Below are positions 8,077-17,140 of a stretch of 64,000 nucleotides of DNA, in pieces; position 1 is the first letter of the stretch, and each line of letters opens with the position of its first letter. The stretch spans positions 1 to 64,000 of the forward strand of contig CAZRCG010000010.1 in the NCBI GenBank assembly GCA_964598565.1, given 5' to 3'. The notes below the pieces were generated by a model, which was not told where the DNA came from, ran no database searches, and saw only the letters and a program-made list of their open reading frames with translations. A program made the translations under genes and the position numbers. This stretch comes from CAZRCG01 sp964598565 (GTDB taxonomy: Bacteria > Bdellovibrionota > UBA2394).

Positions 8077-9291
8077 TCAGCGCGCGGACGGCTGAGTGGA
8101 CTTACCTTCGAGATGCTTTTTCATATCCATGGCTCGCGCATTTTGCGGTTCGCGCTTAAGAACATTGCCAATATGATGTAGCGCCATGGGCACCTGATTC
8201 TGAAAAATATAGGCCACGGCTAAATCGAGTTCCGAATCTGAGAAGGTCGGCAGTAGTTCGAGAGAGCGAGTGAAAGACTCGACGCCCTTGGCAGGATTTT
8301 TTAGATGTAAAAAGCAGAGCCCTTGATTTTTGTAAGCCAGAAATGACTCGGGATGATTGTTGAGGAGCTGTTGAAACACGCCGAGCGCCTGAACAAATCG
8401 CTTCTGACGCATGAGGCCCACGGCAAAATTGAGAAGACCATCATGATGTTTTGGGTCGGTGCGTAAACACTCATCGAGCACCTGCCGACTCTCGTCAAAG
8501 CGTCCACATTCCATGAGAGCATAACCCAGATTGGCTAAAACCCGGGGCTCTGTGGCATTAAGCTGGCGTGCTTTCGACAACACCTCAACGGCCTTCGTCA
8601 TTTCGCCGGTCTGCAGGTACTCGCAGCCCAAGTCGAGATGAGCCTTCCAGTCATTAGGGAATTCTTGAATTTTGCGCTCACCGTACGCCCGATAGAGAGC
8701 GCTTTTCTGTCGTGTGCGCTCTTCCATGGGCGTGTAGCCATAGTGATGAAAGACAAGATTTGAAATATGAATACGACCCTTGAGAGTGGGCTCGATCATT
8801 TCATGCAGGGTGCCCTGCCAGCGCGTGGTCGGTTTATTTCGAAAGAGGCGAGTCATGCGCTCTTCGTAGTAGCCAGGAAAATTTCGTTCTTCAGAGTACT
8901 CACCGCTACACGGCTTGAAGCCCGATATCGATGGATTCACAATATAGTTGCGACGTACGAGCTGAACGGCATCTACTGTTTCATCAACATGAAGCGTCTC
9001 TACGAGACGCTTCCAAGCGTAAATATCTTTGAGCGCAATCGCTTCGTCGGCATCGAAGCTAAGAATCCAGGGCTGGCGCGCCTTCTCAATCGTTTGATTG
9101 CGGGCCCACCCAAAATCGTCTTTCCATGGAATTTGAAAATAATCGATCTGTTGATCTTTAAGAATAGAGAGAGTCTTATCGGTTGATCCCGTATCTGCGA
9201 CGATGATTTCAGAGACGAGCGGCTTGAGGCTCTCGAGGCAATGTTGAATCCAGCGTTCTTCATTTTTAACAATGAGGCAGGCTGAAATCAT
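8077..9291 (-). CDS. Family 2 glycosyltransferase with C-terminal TPR repeats
   Basis: Residues 1-100 form a GT-A fold: ISACLIVKNEERWIQHCLES, then IIVADTGSTDKTLSIL, and SFDADEAI, the DxD metal site that holds the nucleotide-sugar. This matches the SunS-like/GT2 TPR-glycosyltransferase type. From about residue 215 there are at least four tetratricopeptide repeats (for example WKAHLDLGCEYLQTGEMTKA, EPRVLANLGYALMECGRFDE). The architecture is seen in enzymes that glycosylate proteins or cell-envelope polymers. It sits 18 nt downstream of another glycosyltransferase gene, so the two probably work on the same product. Flagellin is a possible acceptor, suggested only by proximity. Confidence 0.85.
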   Translation of the reverse strand: MISACLIVKNEERWIQHCLESLKPLVSEIIVADTGSTDKTLSILKDQQIDYFQIPWKDDFGWARNQTIEKARQPWILSFDADEAIALKDIYAWKRLVETLHVDETVDAVQLVRRNYIVNPSISGFKPCSGEYSEERNFPGYYEERMTRLFRNKPTTRWQGTLHEMIEPTLKGRIHISNLVFHHYGYTPMEERTRQKSALYRAYGERKIQEFPNDWKAHLDLGCEYLQTGEMTKAVEVLSKARQLNATEPRVLANLGYALMECGRFDESRQVLDECLRTDPKHHDGLLNFAVGLMRQKRFVQALGVFQQLLNNHPESFLAYKNQGLCFLHLKNPAKGVESFTRSLELLPTFSDSELDLAVAYIFQNQVPMALHHIGNVLKREPQNARAMDMKKHLEGKSTQPSAR

Positions 9292-9309
9292 GTTAACTTA
9301 ATTATTCTA

Positions 9310-10410
9310 TCACGCATGACGCCTTTGAGAAGGCATCTTTAGTCGGAGGGTTTTTAGAAGCTCTTCAAATCGATGCTGCCAGGTATGGTCTCTCAGAGCT
9401 CGTCTCTGGCCGGCCCGCCGAATTTGTTCTCGTTCGGTCTCGTGCTTTAAATAATAATGCGCCTTGTCAGCGAGCTCCTCCCACGAGGTATAGGTGACGA
9501 CTTCTTTTCCGATCTCAAAGAACTCACCGAGTTCATCCATATGCTCCGCTAGATAAAAGCCGCCGGTCATAGGAACTTCAAAATCACGCAGACGAACCTG
9601 ACGAATGGTATCATCGAGGTGCGTCCAGCCACACACATTGAAGCCCAAATTTATCTTCGATCGATTAAAGACCTTCACCACCTCGTCGTCTGAAATGATG
9701 CCATGAAAGAAATGCCGAGGCTCGGTATTGCGACTATAGAGCCCACGGTGCAAGAGGCGCAGCTCGGGGCTATCTTGATTTGTCCAGCGCGAACCATAAA
9801 TTTGAGGTGTCAGACCCTGGTTCAAAAGATAGAGCATTGCAAGGGGACGATTGCCGTAGCCCTGACCCACAAATGAAATATCGGTATCGGGCTGCACAGA
9901 TAAATCGCGATAGAAGCTGGGATTGGCGGCTTCTTGAAAATAGAGAGGATTGGCTCCCATTTTCTTATAATCCTCGAGACGAAACTTTTCGGGCACGAGG
10001 CAGTAGTCATAGTGCGGCGATATCTCGCTCACCAAGTGAAGTTGATAGGAGCCATTGCAGTACCAGTTTACCGTGGGTATCTGCAGCCGCTTAATCTCAT
10101 CGATGGTCTCGGGCGTCACGCAAGCGTCGTAGAAATACGAAAAGAATAAGTCGATCGGTTTGTGCGCGTGAGCTTCTTTCACTTGTTGAAGTAGCGCCTC
10201 ACTTACGCGAGGACGATTGGTTTGAATAAACGACTTAGCATGTGGAATCTCCGGATCTACCAACAGAAACGTTTGACGCAGATAGTACTTGAATTCAATA
10301 ACTTCGCAGCCAATATCTCGCCAAGGCGAAACAAGATTGTGGTACCAAATACGCGAGTCGAACTCAGCATTAGGACTAGAGTCGGTTGCTACAAAAATGC
10401 GTAGTGCCAC
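9310..10410 (-). CDS. CgeB-family glycosyltransferase
   Basis: This is a 366-aa GT-B-type protein. It starts LRIFVATDSSPNAEFDSRIW; a central SFVGQGYGNRPLAMLYLLN resembles the CgeB/DUF3880-type 'FVGs....R...l..L' motif; and the C-terminus has RLRDFEVPMTGGFYLAEHMDELGEF then EEL.DKAHYYL, which is the glycosyl transferase family 1_2 (PF13524) signature, ending in RALRDHTWQHRF. The start is GTG at 10410. The gene is first in a minus-strand set with the GT2-TPR gene and mnmD. The probable role is transfer of a sugar to an envelope or flagellar acceptor; donor and acceptor are unknown. Confidence 0.8.
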   Translation of the reverse strand: MALRIFVATDSSPNAEFDSRIWYHNLVSPWRDIGCEVIEFKYYLRQTFLLVDPEIPHAKSFIQTNRPRVSEALLQQVKEAHAHKPIDLFFSYFYDACVTPETIDEIKRLQIPTVNWYCNGSYQLHLVSEISPHYDYCLVPEKFRLEDYKKMGANPLYFQEAANPSFYRDLSVQPDTDISFVGQGYGNRPLAMLYLLNQGLTPQIYGSRWTNQDSPELRLLHRGLYSRNTEPRHFFHGIISDDEVVKVFNRSKINLGFNVCGWTHLDDTIRQVRLRDFEVPMTGGFYLAEHMDELGEFFEIGKEVVTYTSWEELADKAHYYLKHETEREQIRRAGQRRALRDHTWQHRFEELLKTLRLKMPSQRRHA

Positions 10411-10461
10411 AAGTCTATAGTATCAGAAGTCTCCGATCGTAGATTTGACGCGGTGGGACTT

Positions 10462-10476
10462 AGAGCCTATCCGAAA
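10462..10476 (+). repeat. 15-bp IS-end-like sequence, copy 1
   Basis: AGAGCCTATCCGAAA here and AGAGCCCATCCGAAA at 24645-24659 differ at one base, both intergenic and in the same orientation. The sequence looks like the outer end of a transposon inverted repeat; no transposase lies beside either copy. Confidence 0.4.
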
Positions 10477-10507
10477 GCCCGCCATCGACTGTTTTGGAAT
10501 AGAATAC

Positions 10508-10549
10508 AAAAGTCCATAATTTGACTAAAAATGGACTTTTAAGTACCAT
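10508..10549 (+). promoter_or_regulatory. Promoter with embedded 10-bp inverted-repeat operator of AAA ATPase gene
   Basis: AAAAGTCCAT (10508-10517) and ATGGACTTTT (10531-10540) are perfect inverted repeats 13 nt apart. TTGACT (10521-10526) in the loop and TACCAT (10544-10549) 17 nt further on form a sigma-70-like promoter whose -35 is bracketed by the repeat. The ATG at 10557 is 7 nt past the -10, so transcription should start at or next to the start codon. Confidence 0.55.
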
Positions 10550-10556
10550 TATTCTT

Positions 10557-11747
10557 ATGCCCAATGATGCGCGCCCTACTGTTCACCACTACAGTCGCCT
10601 CCTGCGAGCCCCTTCAGGCCAAAGTTTTTTTCTGTTTGGTCCGCGAGGCACCGGTAAAACCACTTGGATCAAGGAAGCCTTTCCGAACTCTGCGTATATC
10701 GACTTGCTTGACGATGAGATCTTCAATCGACTCCTGGCCCAACCCAAAGAGCTCGAATTCTATATTCAGATGCATCAGAGAAAGCTTTTCATCGTCATCG
10801 ACGAAATTCAAAAAGTCCCTCGACTTCTTGATGAAGTTCATCGACTGATCGAAGGAAAGAAATACAAATTTGTCCTGACAGGATCCAACCCACGAAAACT
10901 GAAAAAAAGCGGCGCGAATCTGCTAGCGGGTAGAGCTCTCGCGTATGAAATGTTTCCCCTGTCCGCCCACGAACTGAAAGAGGATTTTGTTTTAAAAGCG
11001 GCCCTGTCTCGAGGCACCTTACCCATGAGTCTCGCCGCCACGGATCCAAAAAAGTACCTGAATACGTACGTTAAAGTTTATCTCAAAGAGGAAATCGAAC
11101 TCGAAGGTTTAACGCGCAATATCCAAGGCTTTTCAAGATTTTTACAAATTGCCAGTTTTTCTCAAGGTTCTCCTTTGGTTATTTCAAACATCGCGTCCGA
11201 GGTAGCCATTAACAGAAAAGTTGTAGAGGACTATTTTTCAATTTTAAGAGATTTACTAGTCTCCGTGGAGTTGCCTGTTTTTAGCCGCCGTTCAAAGAGA
11301 GAACTCATTTCAAAACGGAAGTTCTATTTTTTTGATGTTGGTGTCTTTAGGGCGCTGCGACCCTTAGGCCCTCTCGACTCAGAAGCCGAACTGAACGGCC
11401 TTGCCTTAGAAACCCTCGTTCTCAATGAGCTACGCATTCTCAATTCGGGCTTCGATCTCGACTTCGAAATCTTCTATTGGCGCACTCGGGATCACCTAGA
11501 AGTTGATTTTATTCTCTACGGACCGAAGGGCCTCCTCGCTTTTGAAGTGAAATCAGCTGCGAGAATCGACTCGGCTGGCTTGGTGGCGATGAAAGAATTC
11601 GCCAAAGACTATCCCAGCGCTAAGCTTTACGTGATCTATGGTGGCCGGGAGAATAAGACGATTGAGAATATCCATTTTATTACTGCAGACTACTTCTTTA
11701 AAAATGCTATTCTTCTTCTGTCTAAAGATCACGAGTTGACTAACTGA
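10557..11747 (+). CDS. AAA ATPase with C-terminal DUF4143 domain
   Basis: The ATG at 10557 is chosen over an upstream in-frame TTG because the predicted promoter overlaps the latter. Walker A is FLFGPRGTGKTTW (near residue 30), Walker B is KLFIVIDEIQKVP, and VLTGSNPRKLKKSGANLLAG is the sensor and box that follow in the AAA_14 family. The C-terminus is DUF4143 with an E...EVDFIL...AFEVKSA pattern that matches the metal site of PD-(D/E)XK nuclease folds. Such ATPases are common, often horizontally transferred and of unsettled function, sometimes linked to mobile elements or toxin-like systems. A decayed relative of another subfamily lies at 47472-47781. The nearby palindrome could be an operator. 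Confidence 0.88.
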   Translation: MPNDARPTVHHYSRLLRAPSGQSFFLFGPRGTGKTTWIKEAFPNSAYIDLLDDEIFNRLLAQPKELEFYIQMHQRKLFIVIDEIQKVPRLLDEVHRLIEGKKYKFVLTGSNPRKLKKSGANLLAGRALAYEMFPLSAHELKEDFVLKAALSRGTLPMSLAATDPKKYLNTYVKVYLKEEIELEGLTRNIQGFSRFLQIASFSQGSPLVISNIASEVAINRKVVEDYFSILRDLLVSVELPVFSRRSKRELISKRKFYFFDVGVFRALRPLGPLDSEAELNGLALETLVLNELRILNSGFDLDFEIFYWRTRDHLEVDFILYGPKGLLAFEVKSAARIDSAGLVAMKEFAKDYPSAKLYVIYGGRENKTIENIHFITADYFFKNAILLLSKDHELTN

Positions 11748-11834
11748 CGAAGGCAACAAAGCAGTGGGCGTTTGGCGGCGACCCCGCGTTGTCGGAAGAC
11801 CCTTTCTATCGTCTAATTGGTGTTTAGAGTAGGC

Positions 11835-12440
11835 CTAGCCTCCGATAATATTCGTCAGCGCGACGCGAATCATCATCACCGCAATGGCGGCCAGCAGCAG
11901 AGCCATGATTTTGCCGAAAGCCTTCGCGCCGGCATCTCCCAGAATTTTCAGCAGCGTATCGGCGTGGCGAAAGAGAAACCACGTAATGCCAATATTAGTG
12001 AGAAGAGCCGCCAGTGTGATGGTGACACCATGTTGATCGGCCAAAATGAGCATGGTCGTTAGGGCTGCGGGGCCAATCATCAGAGGAATACCAATCGGCA
12101 CAATACCAATTTCATCGCTCTGATTCGCCCGGGTCCGGTAGCCAGAAAAGCCCAGATCGGCGATCGAAATAATAAGAAGAACAATGCCCCCCGCGATACG
12201 AAAATCGTTTTCGTTGATGCCTAAGAGAGAAAATATGATGCGCCCTAAAAAAAGGAATGCCACCGAGACAATAGCGGCGGCTACCGTGGCGTGGGTGATG
12301 ATTCGCCGCCGGGCATCATGGCCTATGCCTTGGGTTAGGTTAAGAAAAACCGGAATAATTCCAAGCGCATCTATCGCCACAAAAAGGGGAATAAACGATT
12401 GAACAAACGAAGAAATGATATCACTAAATGAGAGGTTCAT
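11835..12440 (-). CDS. MarC-family integral membrane protein
   Basis: The 201-aa protein has six predicted membrane helices and the family's conserved segments: FIPLFVAIDALGIIPVFLNL near the N-terminus, FRIAGGIVLLIISIADLGF in the middle and IPIGIPLMIGPAALTTMLIL in the second half (written here without the first residues of the loop). It is the full length for the MarC/UPF0056 family, whose transport function is not established despite the historical link to multiple antibiotic resistance. It is a single gene convergent with the AAA ATPase. The 266-nt space on its 5' side contains no gene I can support. Confidence 0.9.
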   Translation of the reverse strand: MNLSFSDIISSFVQSFIPLFVAIDALGIIPVFLNLTQGIGHDARRRIITHATVAAAIVSVAFLFLGRIIFSLLGINENDFRIAGGIVLLIISIADLGFSGYRTRANQSDEIGIVPIGIPLMIGPAALTTMLILADQHGVTITLAALLTNIGITWFLFRHADTLLKILGDAGAKAFGKIMALLLAAIAVMMIRVALTNIIGG

Positions 12441-12706
12441 AGTTCAGGGGAGTCTATAGCACCAATCGGTGGGTTTTTGCATAATGATTTAGAAATCCGG
12501 TGAGAAGGTCATAGGCGCCCCAACTCGTCTTAGTCGAGCAACCAGTGCTAGTGGTCTACCCTAAGGGAAGATTTCTATCTCAGGGGCTCTCATCGCCGGC
12601 TCAGGAATTGAGCTAGCACTCATAGGATATCTTTAAAGTGGTCCAGGAGGCCAAAATTGAAGCCGAAGAAGTTGTAGTCTGCAAAACTTTCAAGTAGACG
12701 CGAGGG

Positions 12707-15106
12707 ATGATCTTAAAAATTATTTCCAGTCGGTATTCCAATCGGTGTGTAGTGGCTTTTTGTATGGGTTTGCTGTTGGGCCCTGTCTCGATCATGGTTC
12801 AAGGTGGGCCTTCCAGCGAAGAAGACGCTGCGGTTAAGGGCAGCGAAAGCGAGCCGGCGGTAACGGAAAGCCAGAGAGCAAGAACGAATTTCAGTCTGAG
12901 TCTCACCGTCGTTACAGACGCTCTGACATCAATTGATACTCATCTTGAGCCGGCGCGATATGTGAATGCTGTTCGTCTGGTATGCGAGGCTATTATAAGG
13001 AACGCAGAAATATTAGTGCCATCGGAGTTGATGAGCACTCTGGCTTCACATTTTGCTGCTACTGACGACGAGAAACGTTTTGCTCGTGACGTGCGAAAGC
13101 ATTTGCTTCTGACTCTTTATCGCGAAAATTCTCAATTGGCAGAAATATTGGCTTCGGCGGATGAACTGAAGACTGTAGTTGAGAGGGGGGTGGCCCTACT
13201 TGCTCCCGCCAATGGCGATGTCGATGGGTTCATACGACTTTTTCTTTTAGACCGCTTTGTGCAAAGTAAAATTTCGGATCCTGGGCAACTCAAAGCTGGC
13301 AGCGAAAATTTCAATGCCCTTTTAGGCGAGCTGCGCAATCTTCGCTCTTTAGCTGAAACGCTAGAAGGGTCTGGCACTGCTCAAGATGACGAAAGCGCTG
13401 ACTCAGAGCTGCCTTTGCTAGCATTCTCGATGGATGAACTTGTTTATTCGTGGCTTAAATCAGTCAATTTGAGTGCCACCACTAGTCTTGCATTGGCGTC
13501 GGATGATTCGCTTTGGTCTGGCATAGATCGTTCACTACGTGCGCACGCGATCGCCGACTCTCTCTCTCATGATGTTATCGACGATCGAGAGACACTTCGA
13601 CATCAGAGAAAAAATGTCTTTGCTGAGGAGACGCTGCTACCTGAGATCGCGGCCAGAATGCCCGAGGTATTATCCTTTTCCTGGTTGTCGAGCCTTATAA
13701 GATGGGAGGTCAGACATATGAACTCCCTAGCAAAGGTAGTTCCTGGCTTTGGTCTCAACGCGTTGAGAAAGAGAGTAGAGAGTTTAAAATTTATCATGGA
13801 TAGACTCTGGGGTGGGGTTGACACTCATCGAATAGAGTCTGCGTCGATTGATCGGCTGCAAAGTATTTTAAATGAGCACGCTGTTATGCCGGGGGCCCTT
13901 GCTCCAACGACTGCGAGTGCAGGCTTACTTATTGTGGATATACTCTACGCCAAAGCTCCCACTTCGTTTGGCGACTTAGCGCTGCGTTTTTACTCTCGTT
14001 TAGCAAACGATCTACGATCGGTGCCAAGCGATTTAGATTCGAGCGGCAACCCTACCGCTGTCATGCGACCGGCTTACGACTTTCTGCCTATTGAGCTTCG
14101 AAAGGGATATATCAAGTGGTTATGGAATACTTCAAAGCCCTTTCATCGTAAGCTCAGAGCGCGCAAATGGAATAATTTGGAGTTGCTTCCATTAATGGAC
14201 TCGAACTTGGTTTTCGGTGACCTCTTGGAAGAAGCTAAGACTGAGATAGAGTTATCCATCGAGGTGCTGGCGCATGTTGAGCGTGATGGAGATTCTAAGG
14301 AGTCATCGGAGGCTCATAGTTTAAGGCTACATATCTTGGAAACCATGTTAAAGACGCGTAAATTTGAAGATTGGGTTTGGGCGGCTGAGATGGCGATTTG
14401 GTCGGCATCCATCGTTGAGTTAGATGCTGAACAGAGAGATGTGAAAAAAACTGCCTTGCGACTGATGCAGATGTTTCTCGCTACTGGCACCACGGAATCA
14501 TTGGACGATCTGCCCACGTTGAAGAGGTCGGCGCTCAGCCATGCTATTCGCCAAGACGCCTCGACCCCTTTAAAATTTGAGGCTGTCCAATTGGATGCGA
14601 TATTGAATCTTTTATGGAATTTGAGTCGGGTAGCCGAGGAGGGGACGAAACTCGATGACAGAGTCAATCTTCGGGCCGCACCGAGTGCCTTAGTGACCGA
14701 ACACGCAGCAGGGTCAGAAGGAACGGGTATTGCGGGAGCGTCGTCGCCATCACCGTTCACAAGTTATCCACCGACAGAGGAGTGGTTGTTTAGATGGCAG
14801 AAACTGCCCTTTTTATTACACCTTCTGGGGGTAGTGTTGTCTGATTTGCGGGCGAGCGAACGCCGATTATCTCACCGGGCTTTGTCGTGGATGCTTGGTC
14901 AAGCCAACCACTCGTTTGATGCTTCATTGATTCCAATTCTTAAGGTGGATCCCGACGACGCTTCGAGCTCGTTAAATCAAATCTATGCGTATCGCGAGTT
15001 TAGAACGAAGCAACTCAGCCGGCCCGGTTTTCGAAAGAATGTGCATCAGGTCGCTGAAAAAGTCCGCAACTGCGGCCGTTGGCTTGCGCTCTCCATGCGT
15101 TCGTAG
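12707..15106 (+). CDS. Large exported alpha-helical protein of unknown function
   Basis: The 799-aa protein begins with a signal-peptide-like stretch (CVVAFCMGLLLGPVSIM) and an acidic linker rich in Ser, Glu and Ala. The rest is predicted to be mainly helical, with no motif I recognise and few cysteines. The C-terminal third has another low-complexity segment (GSEGTGIAGASSPSPF) before a final helical block. The ATG at 12707 directly follows GAGGG, too close for a normal ribosome site, so the start is uncertain. The PKMT-like methyltransferase gene follows 75 nt later on the same strand. This protein could be its substrate or partner, but that rests on position alone. Confidence 0.65.
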   Translation: MILKIISSRYSNRCVVAFCMGLLLGPVSIMVQGGPSSEEDAAVKGSESEPAVTESQRARTNFSLSLTVVTDALTSIDTHLEPARYVNAVRLVCEAIIRNAEILVPSELMSTLASHFAATDDEKRFARDVRKHLLLTLYRENSQLAEILASADELKTVVERGVALLAPANGDVDGFIRLFLLDRFVQSKISDPGQLKAGSENFNALLGELRNLRSLAETLEGSGTAQDDESADSELPLLAFSMDELVYSWLKSVNLSATTSLALASDDSLWSGIDRSLRAHAIADSLSHDVIDDRETLRHQRKNVFAEETLLPEIAARMPEVLSFSWLSSLIRWEVRHMNSLAKVVPGFGLNALRKRVESLKFIMDRLWGGVDTHRIESASIDRLQSILNEHAVMPGALAPTTASAGLLIVDILYAKAPTSFGDLALRFYSRLANDLRSVPSDLDSSGNPTAVMRPAYDFLPIELRKGYIKWLWNTSKPFHRKLRARKWNNLELLPLMDSNLVFGDLLEEAKTEIELSIEVLAHVERDGDSKESSEAHSLRLHILETMLKTRKFEDWVWAAEMAIWSASIVELDAEQRDVKKTALRLMQMFLATGTTESLDDLPTLKRSALSHAIRQDASTPLKFEAVQLDAILNLLWNLSRVAEEGTKLDDRVNLRAAPSALVTEHAAGSEGTGIAGASSPSPFTSYPPTEEWLFRWQKLPFLLHLLGVVLSDLRASERRLSHRALSWMLGQANHSFDASLIPILKVDPDDASSSLNQIYAYREFRTKQLSRPGFRKNVHQVAEKVRNCGRWLALSMRS

Positions 15107-15181
15107 TGTGAGCTGGCGTGCTCAGGCGAAATTTGATTCATTTTATGGAGTTCACTTTGAAGATAATGCCATAATTGATTC

Positions 15182-16660
15182 ATGGTTACCGACGCGCTTC
15201 GAGCACCTAGTTCAGACACCTATGATTTGGTTCCTTACGACCACTATTCAAGTGCCGATACGCATCCAGAGCTTTTGAGAGCGAGGGCCAAGCTGGTTGG
15301 CGTCGATGCACCGCCGTTATCATCAGCGCGCGTACTCGAGATTGGCTGTGCACAGGGTTGGAATTTATTGTATCTCGCTGCTCAGTATCCGAACGCTCGA
15401 TTCGAAGGGCTCGATCGCTCGAAGATTCAGATTCAATCGGCTAAGGAACTTGCCTCGAAACTTGAACTCACCAATATTCAGTTCACTCAGAGCTTGTTTC
15501 AAGAGCTTCTATCGTCTGATTCACGCTATGATTTCATTATTGTTCATGGCGTTCTATCTTGGATTTCTCCCCGCGATCAGGAGACGTTGATTCAGGTCTT
15601 GTCAGAGCGTTTGTCGGAAAATGGCCTCGCCTTTGTGAGTTTCAATGTGCGTCCAGCATGGCATGTGAAAGAACATGCGACTCATATTTGTCGTTTTTTT
15701 GCTCAAATGGTGGACGACCCTTATGAAAAAGCCGAACTGGCCCAAACAGGTTTAAATTTAATTGTTGAACAGCTTCACGAAAAGAACCCGCATCTTTCGG
15801 AACTTCTCAATGCGGAACTCTCTTTAATGAGAAAGCGATCTGCTTCTTATATTCTTCATGAGTATCTCGAAGATTATAATCTTCCGCTTTCGTTTGAGGC
15901 TTTTCATTCCCTTATCCATAAGTATGGTCTTCACTTTCTGGGCGATACGCGAATGAACGGTCTACTTGACTATGAGGTGCAGCCCAATCTTCGTCCCTTT
16001 GCTCATCAGGCCCGTGCGCGATCTCCTGAAGCCTACGAGAGTTTTTGCGATATTGTTCGCAATCGAGTGTTTCGTCGGGCGGTGATCGGGCGCAGAGCGC
16101 CTCAAGCGGTAGACCAAAGTGACTACAGAAAATTATTTTTATTGGGTAATCTGCAGGAATCAGATCATTTTTTCTTTGATGAAAGACGCGGTTTAAGACT
16201 TCCTATTTCGGACGAATCGGAGCGGCTTCTCATTCGTAAACTTCGTCAGACATTTCCCTATACCGTACTTTGCGCAGACTTTCTTGATCGCGTGCAGCAC
16301 GAAACGACAATAACGCCGGAAGTTTTGCAATCCTTCATTTCTAAGATTCGCCTAGGATTTATTGAGTCCTTTGCGTCGAATCTGCCTCTCTGTGATGCCA
16401 ACGCAAGCGAAGCTCGGCTGCTAGCGGTGGTGCCACTACAGGCTTCTTTAGGGGGATGGGTCTCAAACTATCGAGGAGAAGCCATCGTCTTAGATGGCGG
16501 CGATCGAATGTTACTTGGCGAGGCGAACCCACAGTTTTCGAAGAAGTCCTTAGAGACTATTTGTGCCAAGCACTTTCCTAATATGGACTCTGGCCCGCGG
16601 CAAACCATCGTCGATGCCAAGTGGAATTTCTTTGTGCAGCGTGGTCTACTTCTTCAGTAG
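15182..16660 (+). CDS. Class I SAM methyltransferase with PKMT-type regulatory domain
   Basis: The N-terminus YDLVPYDHYSSADTHPELL is the hallmark lead-in of this family and is followed by motif I, ARVLEIGCAQGWNLLYLA, the acidic strand EGLDRSK and motif IV-like DFIIVHGVLSWI. From about residue 220 comes a long C-terminal region matching the predicted methyltransferase regulatory domain (PF10119 type). The same arrangement is found in the rickettsial protein lysine methyltransferases PKMT1/2, which methylate outer-membrane proteins. Length (492 aa) fits. A role in modifying an envelope or exported protein is therefore reasonable but inferred. CATAAT lies 6 nt before the ATG and there is no Shine-Dalgarno, so a leaderless message is likely. 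Confidence 0.82.
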   Translation: MVTDALRAPSSDTYDLVPYDHYSSADTHPELLRARAKLVGVDAPPLSSARVLEIGCAQGWNLLYLAAQYPNARFEGLDRSKIQIQSAKELASKLELTNIQFTQSLFQELLSSDSRYDFIIVHGVLSWISPRDQETLIQVLSERLSENGLAFVSFNVRPAWHVKEHATHICRFFAQMVDDPYEKAELAQTGLNLIVEQLHEKNPHLSELLNAELSLMRKRSASYILHEYLEDYNLPLSFEAFHSLIHKYGLHFLGDTRMNGLLDYEVQPNLRPFAHQARARSPEAYESFCDIVRNRVFRRAVIGRRAPQAVDQSDYRKLFLLGNLQESDHFFFDERRGLRLPISDESERLLIRKLRQTFPYTVLCADFLDRVQHETTITPEVLQSFISKIRLGFIESFASNLPLCDANASEARLLAVVPLQASLGGWVSNYRGEAIVLDGGDRMLLGEANPQFSKKSLETICAKHFPNMDSGPRQTIVDAKWNFFVQRGLLLQ

Positions 16661-16734
16661 GGGCTCGGTTCGGTTGAGTTGTTTAGCTTCCTTCTACTAT
16701 CGATAAGCGCTCTGGGAAAGGGGCCAAGATAGGA

Positions 16735-17139
16735 CTAAATCGATTTCGCCAATTCGCGAAGGCGTGTGGCGATTTCGTCCCGGACTTTTCGAAACTCTTC
16801 CAAGCGCTTTGAGGTATCGCTCATTGGCACGCGAGCGGGGTCGGGTAGGGGCCAATGAATTTTTTTGGCCTTTCCAAAAAACGTGGGGCAGACTTCTTCT
16901 TCACACAGGGTGATGACCAGATCAATGCTGTTAGGACTTATGGTGTCGACTGATTTAGAAGTTTGATTTCTGATATCAATATCGAGTTCTAGAAGTACGT
17001 CGATGGCGTGCTGTGAGACATGCGTTGGCTTGCTGCCTGCACTTGCAACAGAGTGAGCCTTGCCGATAATACTCCGAGCAAGTCCTTCAGCCATTTGACT
17101 GCGGGCGGAATTGGCGACGCAAAGAAAGAGAATATTCAT
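16735..17139 (-). CDS. arsC: Arsenate reductase ArsC (low-molecular-weight phosphatase type)
   Basis: The 134-aa protein begins NILFLCVANSARSQMAEGLA, where C7 and the following CX5R loop (CVANSAR) form the phosphatase-like active site. The redox pair is in ITLCEEEVCPTFF, and HWPLPDPA carries the catalytic Asp. This is the thioredoxin-coupled arsenate reductase family, which reduces As(V) to As(III) for export. It is the last gene of a four-gene minus-strand operon, starting one base after the acr3 stop codon, and is translated together with the arsenite exporter. Confidence 0.92.
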   Translation of the reverse strand: MNILFLCVANSARSQMAEGLARSIIGKAHSVASAGSKPTHVSQHAIDVLLELDIDIRNQTSKSVDTISPNSIDLVITLCEEEVCPTFFGKAKKIHWPLPDPARVPMSDTSKRLEEFRKVRDEIATRLRELAKSI

Positions 17140-17140
17140 A

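Noticed and set aside
10614..11049. Several short minus-strand frames opposite the AAA ATPase
   Set aside because: They are antisense to a well-supported gene, with no motifs and no ribosome sites.
12441..12706. Search for an RNA gene or small CDS in this 266-nt gap
   Set aside because: Small hairpins exist (for example ACCA/TGGT near 12540), but there is no tRNA, riboswitch core or coding frame with support.
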